Below the pieces are notes generated by a model that ran no database searches, was not told the DNA's origin, and saw only the letters and a list, made by a program, of their open reading frames with translations. DNA of 64,000 nt from Rhizobium sp. CIAT894. Lineage in GTDB: Bacteria > Pseudomonadota > Alphaproteobacteria > Rhizobiales > Rhizobiaceae. Below, in pieces: positions 27,452 to 37,118 of the stretch (within the stretch, counting starts at the first letter, position 1; every line of letters begins with the position of its first letter). The position numbers and the translations under genes were made by a program. The stretch lies in assembly GCF_000172795.2 (NCBI RefSeq), contig NZ_CP020947.1, positions 437,001 to 501,000 on the forward strand. The letters run 5' to 3'.

Positions 27452-27507
27452 GGCAAACTCCGTCCTATCGGGCGCATTCTTCACTTGAATATCGCCCGTC
27501 AATTTAT

Positions 27508-27575
27508 TAATTAAGCAATTACCTAATTACTTTGCGTCAATCGAATCAATTAAGCAATACGTTAATTGCTTAATT
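27508..27575. promoter_or_regulatory. Repeated AT-rich operators between desaturase and arsR
   Basis: The 11-mer AATTAAGCAAT occurs at 27509-27519 and 27548-27558, and inverted at 27565-27575. The last two form a perfect 11-bp inverted repeat around 6 bases, ending 5 bp before the arsR start. Such a dyad is the kind of site an ArsR-type winged helix binds. It would control both divergent genes. Binding is inferred. Confidence 0.75.
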
Positions 27576-27580
27576 CATTG

Positions 27581-27985
27581 ATGGATCGACGCGATGCTGC
27601 CCCAGCACGGAGACCGGACTTGGAAGACGAGACTTTCGATGACATTGCAGAAGGTAGCTCTGTCGGCGCCGCCCAGCGGGTGTTCCACGCGCTTTCCAGT
27701 GCGCCGCGCCGGAAGATCCTTGCCTATCTCTCGGCCTCCGGCCTGACCGCCGGCGAGATCGCCGACCGCTTCAGCATGTCCAAGCCTGCCGTTTCGCAGC
27801 ATCTGTCCGTCCTCGAAACTGCGGGGTTGATCAGACGGGAGAAACAGGGCCAGTTCGTCCATTATTCTCTGATCGAGAACAATCTCGTCAATACGCTGAA
27901 CGGCTTCGTGCAGGAGGTCTGCCCGGTCGGCCGGCCGATCAAGAAGGAAAGCCAGGCGCGCGCCCGCGCGAAAGAGTTGCCTTGA
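27581..27985 (+). CDS. ArsR-family winged-helix regulator
   Basis: A 134-residue ArsR/SmtB-type protein. The domain runs from AAQRVFHALSSAPRRKILAYL through GLTAGEIADRFSMSKPAVSQHLSVLETAGLIRREKQGQ, with the recognition helix SKPAVSQHLSVL. No metal-binding Cys pair is present in helix 3, so the signal is probably not a metal. The ATG at 27581 has no visible ribosome site; upstream TTG codons lie inside the operator, so translation may be leaderless. It is divergent from the desaturase. Confidence 0.85.
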   Translation: MDRRDAAPARRPDLEDETFDDIAEGSSVGAAQRVFHALSSAPRRKILAYLSASGLTAGEIADRFSMSKPAVSQHLSVLETAGLIRREKQGQFVHYSLIENNLVNTLNGFVQEVCPVGRPIKKESQARARAKELP

Positions 27986-28159
27986 GCATCCGGAAAGGGG
28001 AGCGAAAGAGGGAAGAATTCGGACAGGCGCCGCTGGCTGCGCGCCCGATGAAAAAGCTGCGGGACGACGCCGCGGCGATTTAGCGCCTCCGTTTTTGATA
28101 TTTCACGGCCGATGCCAGCGCGAGGAAGATGCGCCCTTCGTTCCCGGGCGCAGCCTCGA

Positions 28160-29047
28160 TCAGGGAACGATCAGCGTTCCAATGCCGTGCTCGGTGAAGA
28201 TCTCGAGCAGGACGGAATGGGCGGTCTTGCCGTTCAGGATGACGACGCCCTGGACGCCCGCCTTGATCGCATCGATGCAGGTCTCGACCTTCGGGATCAT
28301 GCCGCCGGAGATCGTGCCGTCGGCGATCAGCGCATGCGCTTCGGCGACGGAAAGCTCCTTGATCAGCTGGCCGTTCTTGTCGAGCACGCCGGGCACGTCG
28401 GTGAGGAACAGCAGCCGGGTGGCGTTGAGCGCCCCGGCAATGGCGCCGGCGAACGTGTCGGCGTTGATATTGTAGGTGGCGCCGTCGCGGCCGGGTGCGA
28501 CGGGCGCGATCACCGGGATCATCTCGGAGCGGGCGAGCAGGTCGAGCAGCGTGCGGTCGACTTCGACAACCTCGCCGACGAAGCCGAGATCGAGCACGCG
28601 CTCGATGTTGGAATCCGGATCCTTGACGGTCTTGCGCGCCTTTTCGGCGAAGACCATGTTGCCGTCCTTGCCGCAAAGGCCGATTGCCCATTCGCCGGTC
28701 TGGTTGATGAGCGCGACGATTTCCTTGTTGATCGAGCCGGCCAGCACCATCTCGACGATCTCGACCGTCTTCTGGTCGGTGACGCGCAGCCCGCCTTCGA
28801 ATTTCGATTCGATGCCCATCTTGTTCAGCATGGCACCGATCTGCGGGCCGCCGCCGTGAACGACGATCGGGTTGACGCCCGATTGCTTCAGAAGCGCGAT
28901 ATCGCTGGCAAACGCCTTGCCGAGCTCGGGATTGCCCATGGCGTGGCCGCCGTATTTCACGACAATGGTCTTGTTCTCGTAACGCTGCATGAAGGGCAGC
29001 GCCTTGGCCAGAAGCCGTGCCTGCAGTTCGCTTTCGGACTCGTTCAT
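28160..29047 (-). CDS. argB: Acetylglutamate kinase
   Basis: A 295-residue amino-acid kinase of arginine synthesis. The glycine-rich ATP site is [11 protein letters not shown], the substrate site is [12 protein letters not shown], and the later Asp/Lys motifs lie in [18 protein letters not shown]. The start at 29047 fits the conserved N-terminus [19 protein letters not shown]; the frame is open to 29158. In some alphaproteobacteria argB follows engB; here the sigma/anti-sigma/fasciclin module separates them. Confidence 0.95.
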   Translation of the reverse strand: MNESESELQARLLAKALPFMQRYENKTIVVKYGGHAMGNPELGKAFASDIALLKQSGVNPIVVHGGGPQIGAMLNKMGIESKFEGGLRVTDQKTVEIVEMVLAGSINKEIVALINQTGEWAIGLCGKDGNMVFAEKARKTVKDPDSNIERVLDLGFVGEVVEVDRTLLDLLARSEMIPVIAPVAPGRDGATYNINADTFAGAIAGALNATRLLFLTDVPGVLDKNGQLIKELSVAEAHALIADGTISGGMIPKVETCIDAIKAGVQGVVILNGKTAHSVLLEIFTEHGIGTLIVP

Positions 29048-29190
29048 GGGGACCCCGCAGAATTGTTCGCGGCCTTTTATCGCAAGTTTCCGACAGAGGG
29101 AATAATCCAGAGGGCAATAGTTTTTCGTATCTGGCGCGGAGCCGGTGGCGCTGACCATTCGGCATACGCGAGCATGATATGAGGAACGGC

Positions 29191-29730
29191 ATGCAAGGCG
29201 ATGAGATTGCAGACCTGATCGGCCGCGTCGCGCTCGGCGACCGCACGGCCTTTACGGCTCTCTACAACCAGACCGGACCGAAACTTTTTGCGATCTGCCT
29301 GCGTATCTTGAAGGATCGCACGGAAGCCGAGGAGGCCCTGCAGGAAGTCTATATCAGCATCTGGCAGAGGGCTGGAAGTTTCCAGGCAGCCACGGGTTCG
29401 TCCTCGGCATGGCTCTCGGCGATTGCCCGCAACCGGTCGATCGATGCGCTGAGGGCGCGCAAGCCCGTCGCCGACGAATTGGACAGCGCCTACGATCTCG
29501 CCGATGCCGCACCCGACCCGGAAATGCAGACGGTGACGAAGGATGAAGGAAGGCGGATTGACACCTGCATGGAAGAGTTGGAAGCTGATCGTGCGGTCGC
29601 GGTGAAACGGGCTTATGTCGAAGGGCTGAGCTACCAGGAACTGGCCGATCAGTTTGGTGTGCCGCTGAACACGATGCGGACCTGGCTCAGGCGCAGCCTC
29701 TTGAAACTGAGAGAGTGCATGGAACGATGA
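29191..29730 (+). CDS. ECF-family sigma factor, SigK-like
   Basis: A 179-residue ECF sigma factor. Region 2 (about residues 15-85) has [21 protein letters not shown] and [16 protein letters not shown]. Region 4 (about 118-175) has a helix-turn-helix [24 protein letters not shown]. The start ATG at 29191 is preceded by GAGGA at 29181-29185. The stop overlaps the next gene (ATGA), which encodes its anti-sigma factor, a standard pairing. The group resembles SigK/RskA pairs. Confidence 0.92.
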   Translation: MQGDEIADLIGRVALGDRTAFTALYNQTGPKLFAICLRILKDRTEAEEALQEVYISIWQRAGSFQAATGSSSAWLSAIARNRSIDALRARKPVADELDSAYDLADAAPDPEMQTVTKDEGRRIDTCMEELEADRAVAVKRAYVEGLSYQELADQFGVPLNTMRTWLRRSLLKLRECMER

Positions 29731-30446
29731 CATCGCCCGACAAAAGCAAGGGAGATCGCTCCCGCGACGAGGTTCTCGCCGGCGAATATGTGCTTGGGGT
29801 CCTATCGCTGCAGGACCGGCGGGTGGTGGAAGAGCGCATGCGCCACGATCGGCCCTTTGCGGCGATCGTCAGCCGCTGGGAAAACAACCTTTCCGCCTTC
29901 AATGACGAGTATGAAACCGCCGCTCCCAGCCGGGAAACCTTCAAGCAGATCGAGGCGCGGCTTTTCGGCGATGCCGGAAAATCCGCATCTTTTTCGCAAG
30001 GGCTCTGGAATTCGGCGGGTTTCTGGCGTTCGCTGAGTTTTGCCTGCATCGTCGTGGCCGTCAGCGCCGTCATCTTCGCCTCCGGCCTGGTGCCGCAGCC
30101 GCAGGGCCCGGCACCGCTGGTGGCCTCGCTTTCCGGCCAGAACAACGCCATCAATCTTCTCGCCTCCTACGAGCTGCAGAGCGGCCGGCTGAAGATCGTG
30201 CCGGTCGCAGCCGGCAAGCCGGAGGAGAAGTCGCTGGAACTCTGGCTGGTGCCCGGCAGCGGCGTGCCGAAATCGCTCGGCGTCTTCCAGCCGGGCGAGA
30301 GCGGTGAACTGGTCATCCCCGCTGATCAGCGCAGCCATCTTTCCGATGGCGCAACGCTTGCCGTCAGCCTCGAACCCTTCGGCGGTTCGCCCACCGGCCA
30401 GGCAACCGGTCCGGTGATCGCCAGCGGCCCGTTACGCCGGCCATGA
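29727..30446 (+). CDS. Anti-sigma factor, RskA-type
   Basis: A 239-residue protein. The cytoplasmic N-terminal part has the zinc-less anti-sigma signature GEYVLGVLSLQDRRVVEERM. One transmembrane helix lies near residues 107-127 (SLSFACIVVAVSAVIFASGLV). A periplasmic RskA-like C-terminal domain has LELWLVPGSGVPKSLGVFQPGESGE. It should hold the sigma factor at the membrane until a signal triggers proteolysis. Overlaps the sigma gene by 4 bp. Confidence 0.9.
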   Translation: MTSPDKSKGDRSRDEVLAGEYVLGVLSLQDRRVVEERMRHDRPFAAIVSRWENNLSAFNDEYETAAPSRETFKQIEARLFGDAGKSASFSQGLWNSAGFWRSLSFACIVVAVSAVIFASGLVPQPQGPAPLVASLSGQNNAINLLASYELQSGRLKIVPVAAGKPEEKSLELWLVPGSGVPKSLGVFQPGESGELVIPADQRSHLSDGATLAVSLEPFGGSPTGQATGPVIASGPLRRP

Positions 30447-30493
30447 TCGGGCGCGGCCATATCGGGTGCTGGCCAAAATCATTTTCTCCTGTC

Positions 30494-30520
30494 TGAAACT
30501 CTTCGGCGCGTATCTCCGTA
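30494..30520 (+). promoter_or_regulatory. Candidate ECF-type promoter upstream of the fasciclin gene
   Basis: TGAAAC at 30494-30499 and CGTA at 30517-30520 are 17 bases apart, similar to promoters of several ECF groups. No equivalent was found upstream of the sigma gene, so autoregulation is not supported by eye. Confidence 0.35.
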
Positions 30521-30585
30521 GTTCGAAATGTCCGGACGACGCTCAGGCATAAGGCCCGCGGATGCAGTCCGGTGAGGAGAAAATC

Positions 30586-31140
30586 ATGATCAAATCAGTA
30601 TTGCGCGGCTTTGCGCTCGCCACTGCCCTGTCCGCCGTCGCCTTTGCCGCCGCCAAGAACCCTGATGTCGGCGGTGCGGCGATGTTCGCCACCAAGAACA
30701 TCATCGAAAACGCCGTGAATTCCAAGGATCACACCACGCTGGTCGCAGCCGTCAAGGCAGCCGGCCTCGTCGGCACGCTCGAGGGCAAAGGCCCCTTCAC
30801 CGTCTTTGCGCCGACCAACGAAGCCTTCGCCGCCCTGCCGAAGGGCACCGTCGAGACGCTGCTCAAGCCGGAAAACAAGGCGACGCTCACAAAGGTTCTG
30901 ACCTGCCATGTCGTTGCTGCCGATGCGATGGCCAAGACCGTTGCCAAGATGATCAAGGAGGACGGCGGCGAACACGACATCAAGACCGTCGGCGGCTGCG
31001 TGCTGAAAGCCAGGGAGAGCATGGGCAAGATCACCCTGACCGACGAAAACGGCGGCGTCTCCCATGTGACGATCGCCGACGTCAAACAGTCGAACGGCGT
31101 CATCCACGTCGTCGACAAGGTGCTGCTGCCGAAGATGTAA
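30586..31140 (+). CDS. Secreted fasciclin-domain protein
   Basis: A 184-residue protein with a signal peptide (residues 1-23, cleaved near AFAAA-KN) and one fasciclin (FAS1) domain: GPFTVFAPTNEAFAALPKGTVE (H1 motif region) and NGVIHVVDKVLLP (H2 motif). FAS1 proteins act in adhesion. In mycobacteria the fasciclin proteins MPT70/MPT83 are the main SigK targets, controlled by RskA; the same trio occurs here. A ribosome site (GGTGAGGAG) precedes the ATG. Confidence 0.92.
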   Translation: MIKSVLRGFALATALSAVAFAAAKNPDVGGAAMFATKNIIENAVNSKDHTTLVAAVKAAGLVGTLEGKGPFTVFAPTNEAFAALPKGTVETLLKPENKATLTKVLTCHVVAADAMAKTVAKMIKEDGGEHDIKTVGGCVLKARESMGKITLTDENGGVSHVTIADVKQSNGVIHVVDKVLLPKM

Positions 31141-31192
31141 AACTATTCGTATCGGCAGAGGTTTATGGGGGCGCTCTTCGGGGGCGCCTCTT

Positions 31193-31846
31193 CTATTTCC
31201 AGTGAGCGATGCCGACGGTTTCAGCGATTGCCTGGCGCAATTCATCCATCCCGTCGCCCTTTTCAGACGAAGTGGACAGCACGGCGGGATAGGCGGCCGG
31301 GCGCTTGCGGATCCTTTCCGCGGTCTCGGCCAGCAGCTTCGGCACGCCGGCCGCCTTGATCTTGTCGGTCTTGGTCAGCACGATCTGATAGGAGACGGCC
31401 GCCTTGTCGAGCAGATCGAGAACGTCCTCGTCGTTCTTCTTGATGCCGTGGCGACTGTCGATCAGCACATAGACGCGCTTCAGCGTCGCGCGGCCGCGCA
31501 GATAGTCGAAAACCAGTTTGGTCCACTTGTCGACCTGCTCCTTCGGCGCCTGCGCATAACCATAGCCCGGCATGTCGACGATCGCCGTCGGCGGCAGGTC
31601 GCCGCCTTCGCCGGAATAGCCGTCCGGAACGAAATAATTGAGTTCCTGCGTACGCCCCGGCGTGTTCGACGTGCGCGCCAGCCCCTTCTGGCCGACCAGC
31701 GCATTGATCAGCGACGATTTGCCGACATTCGAACGCCCGGCAAAGGCCACCTCGAGCGGCCCCTCCGGCGGCAGGAAATTAAGCGACGGGACACCGCGGA
31801 TGAAGATCCAGGGGTGGCCGAAGAGCGGCTTTTCGGTTTCGGGCAT
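31193..31846 (-). CDS. engB: Ribosome biogenesis GTP-binding protein EngB/YsxC
   Basis: A 217-residue TrmE-Era-like GTPase needed for large-subunit assembly. G1 is [11 protein letters not shown]2 includes NTPGRTQ, G3 is DMPGYGYA, G4 is TKTDKIK, and G5 is STSSEKGDG. The start at 31846 gives the conserved [21 protein letters not shown]-terminus. It follows yidC on the same strand with a hairpin between them. Confidence 0.95.
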   Translation of the reverse strand: MPETEKPLFGHPWIFIRGVPSLNFLPPEGPLEVAFAGRSNVGKSSLINALVGQKGLARTSNTPGRTQELNYFVPDGYSGEGGDLPPTAIVDMPGYGYAQAPKEQVDKWTKLVFDYLRGRATLKRVYVLIDSRHGIKKNDEDVLDLLDKAAVSYQIVLTKTDKIKAAGVPKLLAETAERIRKRPAAYPAVLSTSSEKGDGMDELRQAIAETVGIAHWK

Positions 31847-31950
31847 GCGGTCTCGGCAATCCTAGGGTTCGGTCTTCTGTCGGCTTCGGGGTTTTACGGG
31901 CGGATGTCAAGCTTTCGGGCGGTCTGCGCCTCGCTTCACAGGCTGCCGGA

Positions 31951-31978
31951 AATGAAAAGCCCCGCCGGAGCGGGGCTT
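31951..31978 (-). terminator. Terminator after yidC
   Basis: AAGCCCCGC (31957-31965) pairs with GCGGGGCTT (31970-31978) around a 4-base loop. On the minus strand it is followed by TTCATTTCC. It lies 7 bp after the yidC stop and may only attenuate transcription into engB. Confidence 0.65.
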
Positions 31979-31985
31979 GAGAACG

Positions 31986-33782
31986 TCATTTCGACGGCGC
32001 CGTTTTTCGCCTGAACAGGCCCTTCAGATTGTCGAACAGCTCGACCTTGACGCCGTGGCGCTTCATGATCACCGACTGCTGGATCACCGAGAGCGTGTTG
32101 TTCCATGCCCAGTAGATGACCAGGCCGGCCGGGAAGCTTGCCAGCATGAACATGAACACCAGCGGCATCCAGGTGAAGATCATCGCCTGGGTCGGATCGG
32201 GCGGCGTCGGGTTCATGCGCATCTGCAGGAACATGGTGATGCCCATGATCAGCGGCCAGACGCCGAGATGCAGCAAGGTCGGCGCCTGGAAAGGCAGCAG
32301 GCCGAACAGATTGACGATGGATGTCGGATCGGGCGCCGAAAGGTCCTTGATCCAGCCGAAGAACGGTGCGTGCCGCATTTCGATGGTGATGTATATCACC
32401 TTGTAAAGCGAGAAGAAGATCGGGATCTGCAGCGCCACCGGCCAGCAGCCGGCGATCGGATTGATCTTCTCTTCCTTGTAGAGCTGCATCGTCGCCTGCT
32501 GCAGCCCCATGCGGTCGTCGGCGAATTTCGCCTTCAGCTCTTCCATCTTCGGCTGCATGCGCTTCATGTTCGCCATCGAAGCATACTGCTTGCTGGCGAG
32601 CGGGAAGAACAGCGCCTTGACGACGATGGTGGTGCACAGGATCGCCACACCGAAATTGCCGAAGTAGCGGAAGAAGAAGTCCATCAGCTTGAACATCGGC
32701 TTGGTGATGAAATAGAACCAGCCCCAGTCGATCAGCCGGTCGAACTTCGGGATCGAATAGCTGGCTTCATAGCCGTCGATCACAGGCACTTCCTTGGCGC
32801 CGGCGAAGACCAGGTTCTTCAGCTCGATCGACTGGCCCGGCGCAACGGTGAAGGCATCGTCCTTGTAATCGGCCTGGTAGCGCGGCTGGCCGTCGGTGAA
32901 ATAGGAGAATTTCGCCTCATAGGCAGCGCTCTGCGGCGGAACGATCGTCGCGGCCCAGTATTTGTCGGTAATGCCGAGCCAGCCGCCGGTGGATTTCGCC
33001 GGCGACACGGCTTCCTTCTCGACGGCGCTGTATTTGCTTTCGATCAGGCCGTCATCGCCGATGACGCCGATAAAGCCTTCATGCAGCACGTAGACGGAGG
33101 GCGTCGTCGGCTTGTTGTAACGCATGACGCGGCCGTAGGAGGAGAGCGCGGCGGGCGCCTGGCCGGAGTTGACGATCTTGTCGGCGACGGTGAACATGTA
33201 GCGTTCGTCGACGGAAATCGTCCGGGTAAAGGTCAGGCCCTTGTCGTTGGTGTAGGACAGCGTCACCGGCGTTTTCTCGGTGAGCTTGGCGCCCTCGGGC
33301 GCCGTCCAGAGCGTCGTGGGGCCGGGAACGCTGCCCGTCGCATCGCTGCCGATATAGCCGAGTTCGGTGAAATAGCCGTCCTTGGTTTCGGCCGGGCTGA
33401 ACAGCGTGATGATCGGGCTCGAATCGTCGACGGTCTCGTGATAGCCCTTGAGCTTCAGATCGTCGAGACGGGCGCCGGCAAGGTTGATCGAGCCGGAAAG
33501 GGCAGCGGTATCGATGACGACACGCGGGCTTTTTGCCAGCGCCTGCTCAAGCGTCGCCGTCGCGGCCACCTGGCCGGAAGGGGCTGCACCGCTCGTCTGG
33601 GCCGGTGTTGCGCCGCCGGTCGCCGGCTGCTGCACCTGTTCGGTCTGCTGCTGCGCCTTCTGGGCTTCCTGCGCCTTGCGCTGGGCCTCGATGCGCGGAT
33701 TCATATAGAGAAACTGCCAGCCGAGGACGATCAGCACCGAGAGAGCGATCGCAATGAAGTAATTGCGGTTGTTTTCCATCAT
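31986..33782 (-). CDS. yidC: Membrane protein insertase YidC
   Basis: A 598-residue insertase of the Gram-negative type. It has an N-terminal transmembrane helix (residues 7-24), a large periplasmic beta-supersandwich domain (about 80-350), and the conserved five-helix core (about 355-580) with [22 protein letters not shown] and [23 protein letters not shown]. It inserts proteins into the membrane with or without SecYEG. Its start overlaps the rnpA stop by 4 bp, so the two are coupled. Confidence 0.97.
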   Translation of the reverse strand: MMENNRNYFIAIALSVLIVLGWQFLYMNPRIEAQRKAQEAQKAQQQTEQVQQPATGGATPAQTSGAAPSGQVAATATLEQALAKSPRVVIDTAALSGSINLAGARLDDLKLKGYHETVDDSSPIITLFSPAETKDGYFTELGYIGSDATGSVPGPTTLWTAPEGAKLTEKTPVTLSYTNDKGLTFTRTISVDERYMFTVADKIVNSGQAPAALSSYGRVMRYNKPTTPSVYVLHEGFIGVIGDDGLIESKYSAVEKEAVSPAKSTGGWLGITDKYWAATIVPPQSAAYEAKFSYFTDGQPRYQADYKDDAFTVAPGQSIELKNLVFAGAKEVPVIDGYEASYSIPKFDRLIDWGWFYFITKPMFKLMDFFFRYFGNFGVAILCTTIVVKALFFPLASKQYASMANMKRMQPKMEELKAKFADDRMGLQQATMQLYKEEKINPIAGCWPVALQIPIFFSLYKVIYITIEMRHAPFFGWIKDLSAPDPTSIVNLFGLLPFQAPTLLHLGVWPLIMGITMFLQMRMNPTPPDPTQAMIFTWMPLVFMFMLASFPAGLVIYWAWNNTLSVIQQSVIMKRHGVKVELFDNLKGLFRRKTAPSK

Positions 33783-34180
33783 ACGTTCCTGGGGCGTCCG
33801 TCTCCGGAGCGCCGGTGTTTCGGCCTGGTTTCCACGCGAAATTTCAGTTCCGCGGCCAATTCCTGGAAGGACGCCTTAAGCACGTCCCTGCGCGCGACAA
33901 CCACATAGTCGTGTCCGGGCTGCATTGCAAACCCCGCATGAAGCCGCACCGCCTCTTTCAGGCGGCGGCGCATGCGGTTGCGCTCGACCGCGTTGCCATG
34001 TTTTTTGGTGACTGTAAAACCGACACGGGCTTGGCTGTCGGGTTCCTTCCGGTCGAGGACTTCGAGCAGGAAGAGGCCGCCGCGGCGTTTTTCGCCTTCG
34101 CGCACGGCAAGAAACTGCGGGCGGCTTTTCAGCCGCCCGACAGTGTGTTTCTGGTCTTTGGTCGTCAATTCGCCCGCCAT
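33779..34180 (-). CDS. rnpA: Ribonuclease P protein component
   Basis: A 133-residue basic protein that assists the RNase P RNA in tRNA 5' processing. The RNR signature is present: [20 protein letters not shown]. The N-terminal part [15 protein letters not shown] is typical. It lies between rpmH (21 bp upstream) and yidC (4-bp overlap). Confidence 0.95.
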   Translation of the reverse strand: MAGELTTKDQKHTVGRLKSRPQFLAVREGEKRRGGLFLLEVLDRKEPDSQARVGFTVTKKHGNAVERNRMRRRLKEAVRLHAGFAMQPGHDYVVVARRDVLKASFQELAAELKFRVETRPKHRRSGDGRPRNV

Positions 34181-34201
34181 CTCTTACCGGGCAATCCGGC
34201 C

Positions 34202-34336
34202 TTAAGCCGAAAGACGCTTGCGGCCCTGCGCGCGGCGGCCGGCGATGACCTTGCGGCCACCCTTGGTGGACATGCGGGCACGGAAGCCGTGGCGACGCTT
34301 GCGAACAAGCTTGGATGGTTGGTAGGTACGCTTCAT
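34202..34336 (-). CDS. rpmH: Large ribosomal subunit protein bL34
   Basis: A 44-residue protein read directly from the minus strand: [20 protein letters not shown], then a central [20 protein letters not shown] motif and the end RLSA. This is a near-universal bL34 sequence. It heads the rpmH-rnpA-yidC operon and has a good promoter about 110 bp upstream. Confidence 0.97.
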   Translation of the reverse strand: MKRTYQPSKLVRKRRHGFRARMSTKGGRKVIAGRRAQGRKRLSA

Positions 34337-34759
34337 TTATTTAAACACCGCGGAGTGCGGCCCTTCTTGAATTTGCATATTGCAAGGAGCGTTGTTTTTC
34401 GAACGGACGGAGCCATGAAAGGCTTGGGTGACCGGACGTGCGGCGGCTTATACGGATGAAGCCCGGTAAAGTCAATTAACCCCGACGATTTCACTTTGCA
34501 CTGCCGTTTCGGCAAGTATTTTTCGCACTGCGGTGTTAAGAAATTCGATCTGCCCCGAGTGGTTGTGGGTTTGCCGCCGCTCACGATCGACGGCTTGGAT
34601 TTCAGGGGCTTTCGCATCCCGATCACCAGCGACGCCGATAATTTTTCCTGGCCACAATCGTAAACATTGGAAATCGAACTTTAATAAATTTCGCCGATAT
34701 CTACCGTCATGGGCTGGGAATTTGCTTTCCAGGCACTGTTGTAGCTAGGAGGCATTGCA
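34337..34759. other. Intergenic region between rpmH and a chemoreceptor gene
   Basis: 423 bases between divergent genes. It contains the rpmH promoter (listed) and a long leader. An AT-rich patch at about 34668-34700 probably holds the chemoreceptor promoter. No small gene or RNA was supported. Confidence 0.55.
34447..34475 (-). promoter_or_regulatory. Promoter of the rpmH-rnpA-yidC operon
   Basis: On the minus strand TTGACT (34475-34470) and TATAAG (34452-34447) are separated by exactly 17 bases, close to the housekeeping sigma consensus. Transcription would start near 34440, giving a leader of about 100 bases for rpmH. Confidence 0.75.
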
Positions 34760-36757
34760 TTGAAGATCCGCGCCAAAATTAATCTGCTGGTTTCCGTTAT
34801 GGGCGCGGTGGCGCTGCTGATCGGTGCAACGGCATTGTCCGCCATGCACGAATACAATCGCAACCTGACGGCCTACGAGGAGGCCGCCGCCCGCGCCTAT
34901 GCCGGCGAGCGCCTCAACCGTTTCGTCACGGCCGTGGTGATGGAATCGCGCGGCATCTATGCGGCCAAGACGATCAAGGATACGCCGAACTTCGCCAAGG
35001 GCCTGATGGCTGATCTCGACGAGATCGACAAGGTCATCTCCGGCTGGGCGCCGCTCGTTCCCGAAGCCGAGAAGGACGAGTTCGCCAAGCTGGTCGCCCG
35101 CGCCGCCGAATTCCGCACCTTCCGCACCGAAACGGCCCGCCTCGGCACCGAGGTCGGCCCCGAAGCCGCCAGCGCCCAGGGCAACAACGACGCCAACCGT
35201 GCCAACCGCAAGGCGTTCCAGGCGGAGATCGACGCGGTCGTCGCCACCGACAAGGCCGCGCTCGAGGCCGTCAACGCCGAGATCGAGAGTTTCCGCAACT
35301 GGATCCTGATGCTCGTCCTCTCCATCACCGGCATCGGTATTTCGGTCGGCATCGGCATGGGCTTCTATATCGGCACCAGCCATCTGAGCCGGCCGATCAA
35401 GCGCGTCACCCGGGCGATCAACGAAGTCGCCAACGGCAATTTCGAAGCCGAGGTTCCTTTCGCCGGCCGCCAGGACGAAATCGGCGAGATGGCCGCAGCC
35501 GTTGCGGTCTTCAAGGAGAACGGCCTCGCCGTCAAGCGCCTGAACGCCCAGGAAGCGGCGATGCGCGCCAAGAGCGACGACCTGCAGTCGAGCATGTCCG
35601 TCGTCGTGGCCGCGGCTGCGGCCGGCAATTTCAGCCACCGCATCGACAAGGATTATCAGGACGACAACCTCAACCAGTTCGCCGGCAACATCAACACGCT
35701 GCTGTCGAGTGTCGATGCCGGTATCGGCGAGACCCGCCGTGTCATCGCCAGCCTTGCCGAGGGCGACCTCACCCAGACGATGAACGGCAGCTTCCAGGGC
35801 GCCTTCGCCGAGCTGCAGCAGAACGTCAACAACACCTTCGTCACCCTGCAGGCGACGATGCGCGAAGTGCGCGAGACCACGGAAGCGATGAACGGCAACA
35901 CCGCCGAACTGCGCAATGCCAGCGACGACCTGTCGAAGCGCACCGAGCAGCAGGCAGCCGCTCTCGAGCAGACCTCGGCCGCCCTCGATCAAATCACCGC
36001 CGTCGTCCAGAACTCCACCGAGCGGGCGCATGAAGCCACCATCATGGTCTCCGAAGCCAAGGATAAGTCTGGCGCGTCAGGTGTCGTCGTCGGCAATGCC
36101 GTCGAGGCCATGGGTCGCATCGAGCAGGCGTCGCGCGAAATCAGCCAGATCATCAACGTCATCGACGAGATCGCCTTCCAGACCAACCTGCTGGCGCTGA
36201 ATGCCGGCGTCGAAGCGGCGCGCGCCGGCGAGGCCGGAAAGGGCTTTGCGGTGGTCGCCCAGGAAGTGCGCGAGCTCGCCCAGCGTTCGGCAACAGCCGC
36301 CAAGGATATCAAGGCGCTGATCACCAAGTCGGGCAACGAGGTGCAGGTCGGCGTCAAGCTGGTGCAGGCGACCGGCGAGGCGCTGGCCGAAATCGGCACC
36401 CGCGTCATCGCCATCAACGATCATATCCATTCGATCGCCACGGCCGCGACCGAACAGTCGACCGGCCTCAAGGAAGTCAACACCGCCGTCAACCAGATGG
36501 ACCAGGTGACCCAGCAGAACGCCGCGATGGTCGAGGAGACCTCTGCCGCCACCCACCGGCTCTCGGCCGAAGCCGGCGGGCTGGTGCAACTCATCTCCCG
36601 CTTCAAACTGTCGGATGATGCGCCGGCACCTGTGGCGCTTGTCCGCAACGAGCCGCAAAGGCCGGTCGCCTCGCCGGCCCGCCGGGCAATCGCCAAAGTC
36701 GCCCGCGCCTTCGGGGGCAGCGCCGCCGCCGCCGAGCAGAACTGGGAAGAGTTTTGA
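34760..36757 (+). CDS. Methyl-accepting chemotaxis protein
   Basis: A 665-residue chemoreceptor. Transmembrane 1 is at about residues 8-28, followed by a short ligand domain (about 30-175, probably a four-helix bundle), transmembrane 2 (about 178-200), HAMP ([18 protein letters not shown]), and a signalling coil with [21 protein letters not shown]. The C-terminus ends NWEEF, a likely CheR/CheB tether. The start codon is TTG at 34760, preceded at ideal spacing by AGGAGG (34747-34752); no in-frame ATG with a ribosome site is near. The ligand is unknown. Confidence 0.93.
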   Translation: MKIRAKINLLVSVMGAVALLIGATALSAMHEYNRNLTAYEEAAARAYAGERLNRFVTAVVMESRGIYAAKTIKDTPNFAKGLMADLDEIDKVISGWAPLVPEAEKDEFAKLVARAAEFRTFRTETARLGTEVGPEAASAQGNNDANRANRKAFQAEIDAVVATDKAALEAVNAEIESFRNWILMLVLSITGIGISVGIGMGFYIGTSHLSRPIKRVTRAINEVANGNFEAEVPFAGRQDEIGEMAAAVAVFKENGLAVKRLNAQEAAMRAKSDDLQSSMSVVVAAAAAGNFSHRIDKDYQDDNLNQFAGNINTLLSSVDAGIGETRRVIASLAEGDLTQTMNGSFQGAFAELQQNVNNTFVTLQATMREVRETTEAMNGNTAELRNASDDLSKRTEQQAAALEQTSAALDQITAVVQNSTERAHEATIMVSEAKDKSGASGVVVGNAVEAMGRIEQASREISQIINVIDEIAFQTNLLALNAGVEAARAGEAGKGFAVVAQEVRELAQRSATAAKDIKALITKSGNEVQVGVKLVQATGEALAEIGTRVIAINDHIHSIATAATEQSTGLKEVNTAVNQMDQVTQQNAAMVEETSAATHRLSAEAGGLVQLISRFKLSDDAPAPVALVRNEPQRPVASPARRAIAKVARAFGGSAAAAEQNWEEF

Positions 36758-36780
36758 TCCTTCCTGATCACTCGCCATTT

Positions 36781-36811
36781 TAACGCCGCCTCCGGGCGGC
36801 GTTAGTTTTTT
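36781..36811 (+). terminator. Rho-independent terminator after the chemoreceptor
   Basis: TAACGCCGCC (36781-36790) pairs perfectly with GGCGGCGTTA (36795-36804) around TCCG, followed by a run of six T at 36806-36811. Confidence 0.93.
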
Positions 36812-36846
36812 CTGCCGGTCCGCGTTGGGCAAGACCCCGCCCCAAA

Positions 36847-36976
36847 CCCCTCCCCACAAGGGGGAGAGGCTTAACCTGTCGCATCGGCGCTTCCCACTTC
36901 GTCGTTTCATCCGCGGAAAGGCTGATATTTGCTGCGCTGGCGCCGCAAATTAGTTCCTCCCCCTTGTGGGGAGGGG
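36847..36976. repeat. Inverted copies of a rhizobial intergenic 20-mer
   Basis: CCCCTCCCCACAAGGGGGAG at 36847-36866 is repeated as its exact reverse complement at 36957-36976. The same core (CCCTCCCCACAAGGG) occurs at 58612-58626, where an IS has inserted. These repeats fill most of the 361-base gene-free stretch 36758-37118, which otherwise holds only the upstream region of the kinase gene. Confidence 0.85.
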
Positions 36977-37118
36977 TCTTGAGCCGGTACCGCCCGGGCG
37001 GTGTTTTCTTGTGGCGACGTGACGCTGCTCGCAAAGATTTGAAAGCGGAGCCTTTTGGTCTAATATAAAGCTCCAGCGGTGAGGGCGGCGCAAGAGCGGC
37101 CGATCGGGCGAGACGAGA

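Noticed and set aside
28048..28083. Short frame MKKLRDDAAAI resembling the end of the PEP-mutase-like protein
   Set aside because: Only about 11 codons; the similarity could be chance and no upstream part matches.
34202..34759. Replication origin next to rpmH
   Set aside because: In some bacteria rpmH is near oriC/dnaA, but no dnaA gene or clustered DnaA boxes were seen; alphaproteobacteria usually place the origin elsewhere.
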